Source of the DNA: Desertivirga xinjiangensis
Lineage (GTDB): Bacteria; Bacteroidota; Bacteroidia; Sphingobacteriales; Sphingobacteriaceae
Assembly (NCBI RefSeq): GCF_024436435.1
Contig: NZ_JAFMZP010000005.1
Span: 124,001-188,000 of the forward strand
Reading direction: 5' to 3'
DNA length: 64,000 nt
Part shown: positions 60,983 to 64,000 of the stretch, piece after piece
How positions within the stretch are numbered: position 1 is the stretch's first letter
Layout: every line of letters starts with the position of its first letter
Position numbers and translations under genes: made by a program
Notes under the pieces: generated by a model
Database searches by the model: none
Told to the model about the DNA's origin: nothing
Seen by the model: only the letters and a program-made list of their open reading frames with translations

Positions 60983-61080
60983 ATTGTCTGTACTACTGGT
61001 TAAAAAATGATAACTAAGAATATGGATAAGGGTTTCTAAAAAGTTGATCTCGCTATATTTTTAAATTTTTAAACTCTTGC

Positions 61081-61126
61081 TTTGAAATACAAAGTGCTTT
61101 TTGTTAACTTTGTGTTGCAAAGTAAC
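61081..61126 (+). promoter_or_regulatory. promoter with dyad overlapping the -7 box
   Basis: TTTG (61081-61084), a 20-bp spacer and TAACTTTG (61105-61112) form a consensus promoter. ACTTTG-TGTTG-CAAAGT (61107-61123) is a dyad covering the -7 box and start point, extended by GTTA and TAAC at the edges. It looks like a repressor site. A similar CTTTG...CAAAG arrangement is, from memory, common before small membrane-protein and PadR genes in Bacteroidota. Confidence 0.55.
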
Positions 61127-61159
61127 TTTTACAGGATTAGAAAAATTAAATCGTTTGAT

Positions 61160-61447
61160 ATGAACTACAAATTAACTATTAGAGAAATATTCAGCTGGCT
61201 GTTCGGCATGGCTGTTTTAGTAGCCGGGGCAATAAATACCTTTTGGGGTAATGATCCAGGTTTCGGGATTTTCCTGACGCTGCTTTCTTTGGTTTATTTC
61301 CCTCCGGTAGATGCGATCGTTCGAAAAAATATTGCGGTATCTGTACCCGTACTGGTTAAAATGCTTCTGGGTGTTTTTATTATCTGGGCATCGTTAGGGG
61401 TAGGGGAATTGTTTGATAAAATAGACCTCATGATGATGGATTTGTAG
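61160..61447 (+). CDS. small membrane protein, unknown
   Basis: A 95-residue protein from ATG 61160 (MNYKLTIREIF). The frame extends 26 codons upstream, but that part covers the promoter. Three hydrophobic segments are seen at about 11-30, 36-50 and 65-85 (SWLFGMAVLVAGAINTFWG, PGFGIFLTLLSLVYFPP and VLVKMLLGVFIIWASLG). I do not recognise the family. Its promoter carries a dyad, so it may be induced by a specific signal. It is convergent with the LLM gene at 61474. Confidence 0.65.
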   Translation: MNYKLTIREIFSWLFGMAVLVAGAINTFWGNDPGFGIFLTLLSLVYFPPVDAIVRKNIAVSVPVLVKMLLGVFIIWASLGVGELFDKIDLMMMDL

Positions 61448-61473
61448 AAAAAACAACAGAGTCGACTACTTTT

Positions 61474-62436
61474 TTAGATTCTGATCTTGGGTAATACATT
61501 TTCTCCAAAGTCACGGATAAACAGTTCTTGCTCCCGGTTTACATTATGAAGGATGATTTTATCAAAACCAAGCTCGATATCTTTTTCAATCCATTCAAGA
61601 TGTTGATTTAGATCAGAGGATATGCGGACCATCTTAGCAACATCCTCCGGCCTGACAAATTCTGCGATTGCATCATAGTGAGCTGTTGTCGGCATGTCGG
61701 CCAGGACAGTGCCCTGGAAAATATTTGTTCGCCATTGGTCATAAGCACCAGAGAGGGCGGCTTCTTCATAGCGTGAATAGGATAGCTGCGTTTTCAGGTA
61801 CATCGGCTTGCCTTCTCCTCCATTGTTTCTAAAAGCTTCCACCGTTTCTTTAAGCTCATTTTCCGGTTTAGATACAGTGATCAATCCATCCGCCCAGGAA
61901 CCAACCCAGGCCGCAGTTTCTTTTGTCACAGCAGCTCCGATTATCAGCGGAGCTGTGGAAGGTAAAGTGTACAGGCGTGCGTTTTCAACACGTATGAGCC
62001 CATCATGGTTGACAGTCTTTCCGGCAAACAGATCTCTCATTACATTCACGCACTCTAATAGCCTGGCATTCCTTTCTGTTTTGTCAGGCCACTTATCCCC
62101 AGTGATCTGTTCATTAAGAGCCTCACCGCTCCCTACAGATATCCAAAAACGGTTTGGAAACATTTCAGCAAGGGTGGCTGCTGCCTGTGCAACAATAGCA
62201 GGATGATTGCGCTGCCCTGGTGCACAAACCACACCGAAAGGTATGGACGTGCATTGCATAGCCGCACCCAACCATGAAAATGCATAGCCACTCTGGCCTT
62301 GTCTCTCGCTCCAAGGATGGAAATGGTCAGAGGAATTAATCGATGTAAAACCGGCTTTTTCGGCTAACTGAACAAGCTTCATTAACTCACTTGGTTTGAA
62401 CTGTTCGTGAGAGGCATGGTATCCAATTGAAATCAT
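61474..62436 (-). CDS. LLM-class flavin oxidoreductase, TIGR03885-like
   Basis: A 320-residue luciferase-fold protein. IGYHASHEQFKPSELMKLVQLAE, GFTSINSSDHFHPWSERQGQSGYAFSW (landmark region about 30-55) and RFWISVGSGEALNEQITGDKWP resemble F420-type oxidoreductases such as Fgd, but in Bacteroidota, which make no F420, the group (TIGR03885) is expected to use flavin. Substrate unknown. The gene is not in an obvious operon; dnaE2 ends 122 bp upstream on the same strand. Confidence 0.86.
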   Translation of the reverse strand: MISIGYHASHEQFKPSELMKLVQLAEKAGFTSINSSDHFHPWSERQGQSGYAFSWLGAAMQCTSIPFGVVCAPGQRNHPAIVAQAAATLAEMFPNRFWISVGSGEALNEQITGDKWPDKTERNARLLECVNVMRDLFAGKTVNHDGLIRVENARLYTLPSTAPLIIGAAVTKETAAWVGSWADGLITVSKPENELKETVEAFRNNGGEGKPMYLKTQLSYSRYEEAALSGAYDQWRTNIFQGTVLADMPTTAHYDAIAEFVRPEDVAKMVRISSDLNQHLEWIEKDIELGFDKIILHNVNREQELFIRDFGENVLPKIRI

Positions 62437-62558
62437 CTTTTTGAGCTTTAATTGTAGCTCTGTCAGATTCTAACTCATGGTTGTTTCTATTGTTTGGAGG
62501 TTATTGCTAATTATCTGGTGAACAGCTTTGACAAATCGCATGAAAAACCAAAGATTTA

Positions 62559-64000
62559 TTAGCCCATTACCGGATTCTCCTGAATATCGAGCTTTGCAAA
62601 CTTCCTTACCTCCAAACTAGCAAATCCAAAATCTGCTACCACCTTGCCTTCAATCAAATAACACCCTGCCCCGCGGAAAGGATAACCCGGAGTAGTACCC
62701 GGAAAATGAACCGTATCGAAGAATTCACCCTCATTGTCCAGGAAAGTTCCAAACCACATTTTCTTGTTGTTCTTTGTATGAACCGTCTTTTCACAGACGT
62801 ATTGCCCGACCATCTTAACCGTCTTTCCGATCACGGTATCCAGCTCTTTAGCCATTAGCTCACCCCGAAAGCTGGTTTTCAAAAGCGCGAACATTGTCAT
62901 AGACACCGGGAAGCCGAGCAGCTCCAACTCATGATACGCATCTTCCAGCTTAGTACAGGTTAGTTCCGGCAGGGTGTAACTTTTTGCCTCTGTATGAAAA
63001 AGCTCCGCTTCATTCCTGCGATGAGCCTTGTTTCCAAAGGATGCAAACAACGTATGAACATCCCATAACAATTCCTTTTTTGATCTTCCTGTAAACCTTA
63101 AAGCTCCCACACGGATCAGGATAATACACTGTTCCAGGCCAATTCCCGTGCGGCTGACAAAATCGTCTAGATGGAGGTACTTACCCTTGTGCTTCCGCTC
63201 CTCCGGTATAAGGCTGATGAACTTGTTTTCCAGCCCCTGAATCCCAATGAAACCCAGATAAGCGTCTGTGCCGTATATAGATACCGCAGAATCACTATGG
63301 TTTACGCAAGGCAGGTGAACCATAGCTCCAGCCTTCTTTAGCTCATGCAGATATAGCCAGCGAGTATAAAAACCGCCATAGTTATTCAGTACCGCTACCA
63401 TGAACTCCCTCGGAAAATAAGTTTTTAAGTATAAACTTTGATAACTTTCTACCGCAAAGCTGGCTGAGTGCGCTTTAGAGAAACTGTAGCCTGCGAAACT
63501 CGATACCTGCCTCCAGACTTCTTTAATCGTGTTTTCCTCTCTGCCTAGTTTACGGGCACCCTTAAAAAAGCGCTCCACTAAACGGTCAAATTCTTTCCTG
63601 GAGCGGTACTTTCCGCTCATGCCTCGTCTCAGGATATCGGCGTCCGACCCATTCATTCCGGCGAAGTGGATGCATATTTTTATCACGTCTTCCTGATACA
63701 CCATCACTCCATAAGTTTCCCGAAGTTGTTCCTCCATTACCGGGTGGAGGTAGTTCACCTTGTCGGGCGCGTGATGGTATTTGATATAGGCAGGCATCAT
63801 ACCTGAACTGGCAACACCCGGACGGATGATAGAGCTCGCAGCCACTAAAACCAGGTAGTTATCGCAGCCCAGTTTTTTAATTAACTGACGCATGGCAGGC
63901 GATTCAATGTAGAAACACCCGATTGTGATGCCCTGCTTTAATTGCTCGTTTACTTTAGGGTCAGTCATGAAATTTTTCACCTGGTGTATGTCGATCTTAC
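62559..64000 (-). CDS. dnaE2: error-prone DNA polymerase DnaE2, 3' part
   Basis: 480 codons at the C-terminal end of a C-family polymerase; the frame stays open to base 64000, so the gene starts outside the window. Visible parts are the end of the palm/fingers (SSIIRPGVASSGMMPAYIKY, YGVMVYQEDVIKICIHFAGMNGSDADILRRGMSGK as a landmark near the 5' edge), the thumb-side FSKAHSASFAVESYQSLYLK, helix-hairpin-helix FIGIQGLENKF and an OB-fold region near the end (VGQYVCEKTV, KKMWFGTFLDNEGEFFD). DnaE2 acts with ImuA and ImuB in damage-induced mutagenesis. imuB and an intact imuA are expected upstream beyond 64000; the imuA fragment at 22.5 kb is separate. Confidence 0.93.
   Translation of the reverse strand, partial: KIDIHQVKNFMTDPKVNEQLKQGITIGCFYIESPAMRQLIKKLGCDNYLVLVAASSIIRPGVASSGMMPAYIKYHHAPDKVNYLHPVMEEQLRETYGVMVYQEDVIKICIHFAGMNGSDADILRRGMSGKYRSRKEFDRLVERFFKGARKLGREENTIKEVWRQVSSFAGYSFSKAHSASFAVESYQSLYLKTYFPREFMVAVLNNYGGFYTRWLYLHELKKAGAMVHLPCVNHSDSAVSIYGTDAYLGFIGIQGLENKFISLIPEERKHKGKYLHLDDFVSRTGIGLEQCIILIRVGALRFTGRSKKELLWDVHTLFASFGNKAHRRNEAELFHTEAKSYTLPELTCTKLEDAYHELELLGFPVSMTMFALLKTSFRGELMAKELDTVIGKTVKMVGQYVCEKTVHTKNNKKMWFGTFLDNEGEFFDTVHFPGTTPGYPFRGAGCYLIEGKVVADFGFASLEVRKFAKLDIQENPVMG

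Noticed and set aside
22489-63980. Idea that a 40-kb insertion split an imuA-imuB-dnaE2 operon
   Set aside because: dnaE2 lies upstream of the imuA fragment in the direction of transcription, the wrong order, and no imuB or mobility genes are found.
1-64000. Prophage, integrative element or insertion sequence
   Set aside because: No integrase, transposase, phage structural, conjugation or toxin-antitoxin genes are visible; only MITE-like and short repeats.

Overview
The window looks like chromosome of a Bacteroidota member, most likely family Sphingobacteriaceae (Pedobacter-like). Several things point there: a SusC/SusD pair, a MurF-alanine racemase fusion, an S46 dipeptidyl-peptidase, a secreted protein with a type IX secretion tail, DUF4466 and DUF502 proteins, and promoters of the Bacteroidota form TTTG-N18..20-TAnnTTTG. 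There are no rRNA genes, no CRISPR array and no transposase or integrase genes.

Region 1 (1-20123) is a large catabolic locus. It starts inside a SusC-type TonB receptor, then a SusD lipoprotein, two small lipoproteins, a heparinase II/III-type lyase and a FadR/FCD-type GntR regulator with its own promoter. A convergent SMP-30 lactonase follows. Divergent from it runs a tight eight-gene set: class III aminotransferase, enolase-superfamily sugar-acid dehydratase, SDR, neutral-ceramidase-like amidohydrolase, Na+ symporter, M20 amidohydrolase, secreted Gfo/Idh protein and L-serine dehydratase. Two GTATAC palindromes sit in the divergent promoter region and may bind the GntR protein. The content suggests uptake and breakdown of an acidic polymer carrying amide or amino-acid substituents. 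The substrate is not identifiable from sequence, and there are no glycoside hydrolases.

Region 2 (20141-31406) holds a DUF2200 gene, a ClC channel, a 3'-truncated imuA, a large type-IX-secreted beta-helix protein, a radical SAM/partner pair of the TIGR03916/TIGR03915 DNA-repair type, a DUF808 membrane protein, an AraC/VOC pair and an acetyl-xylan-esterase-like hydrolase. The imuA remnant and the radical SAM pair share a dyad operator (TTRCTAA-N5-TTAGTAW) placed just upstream of their -7 boxes. This looks like a LexA-like damage regulon.

Region 3 (31434-46406) is mostly housekeeping: MBL-rhodanese, DUF502, MurF-Alr, recX, a duplicated tRNA-Gly/tRNA-Leu array, DUF92, MFS, a GreA-like protein, an NtrC-type regulator, RNase P RNA, an SRPBCC/ArsR pair and an LLM oxidoreductase. 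A roughly 196-bp MITE-like repeat occurs as a full copy with an 8-bp flanking duplication (43735-43930) and a damaged copy in the opposite orientation (38772-38936).

Region 4 (46553-64000) has an S46 peptidase, a free-methionine-sulfoxide reductase, a cysteine-motif/TonB receptor/BNR-protein locus that may handle a metal, glutamate racemase, a polysaccharide deacetylase, a PaoABC-type molybdenum aldehyde oxidoreductase, a truncated Gfo/Idh pseudogene, a second LLM oxidoreductase and the 3' part of dnaE2, which runs off the window.
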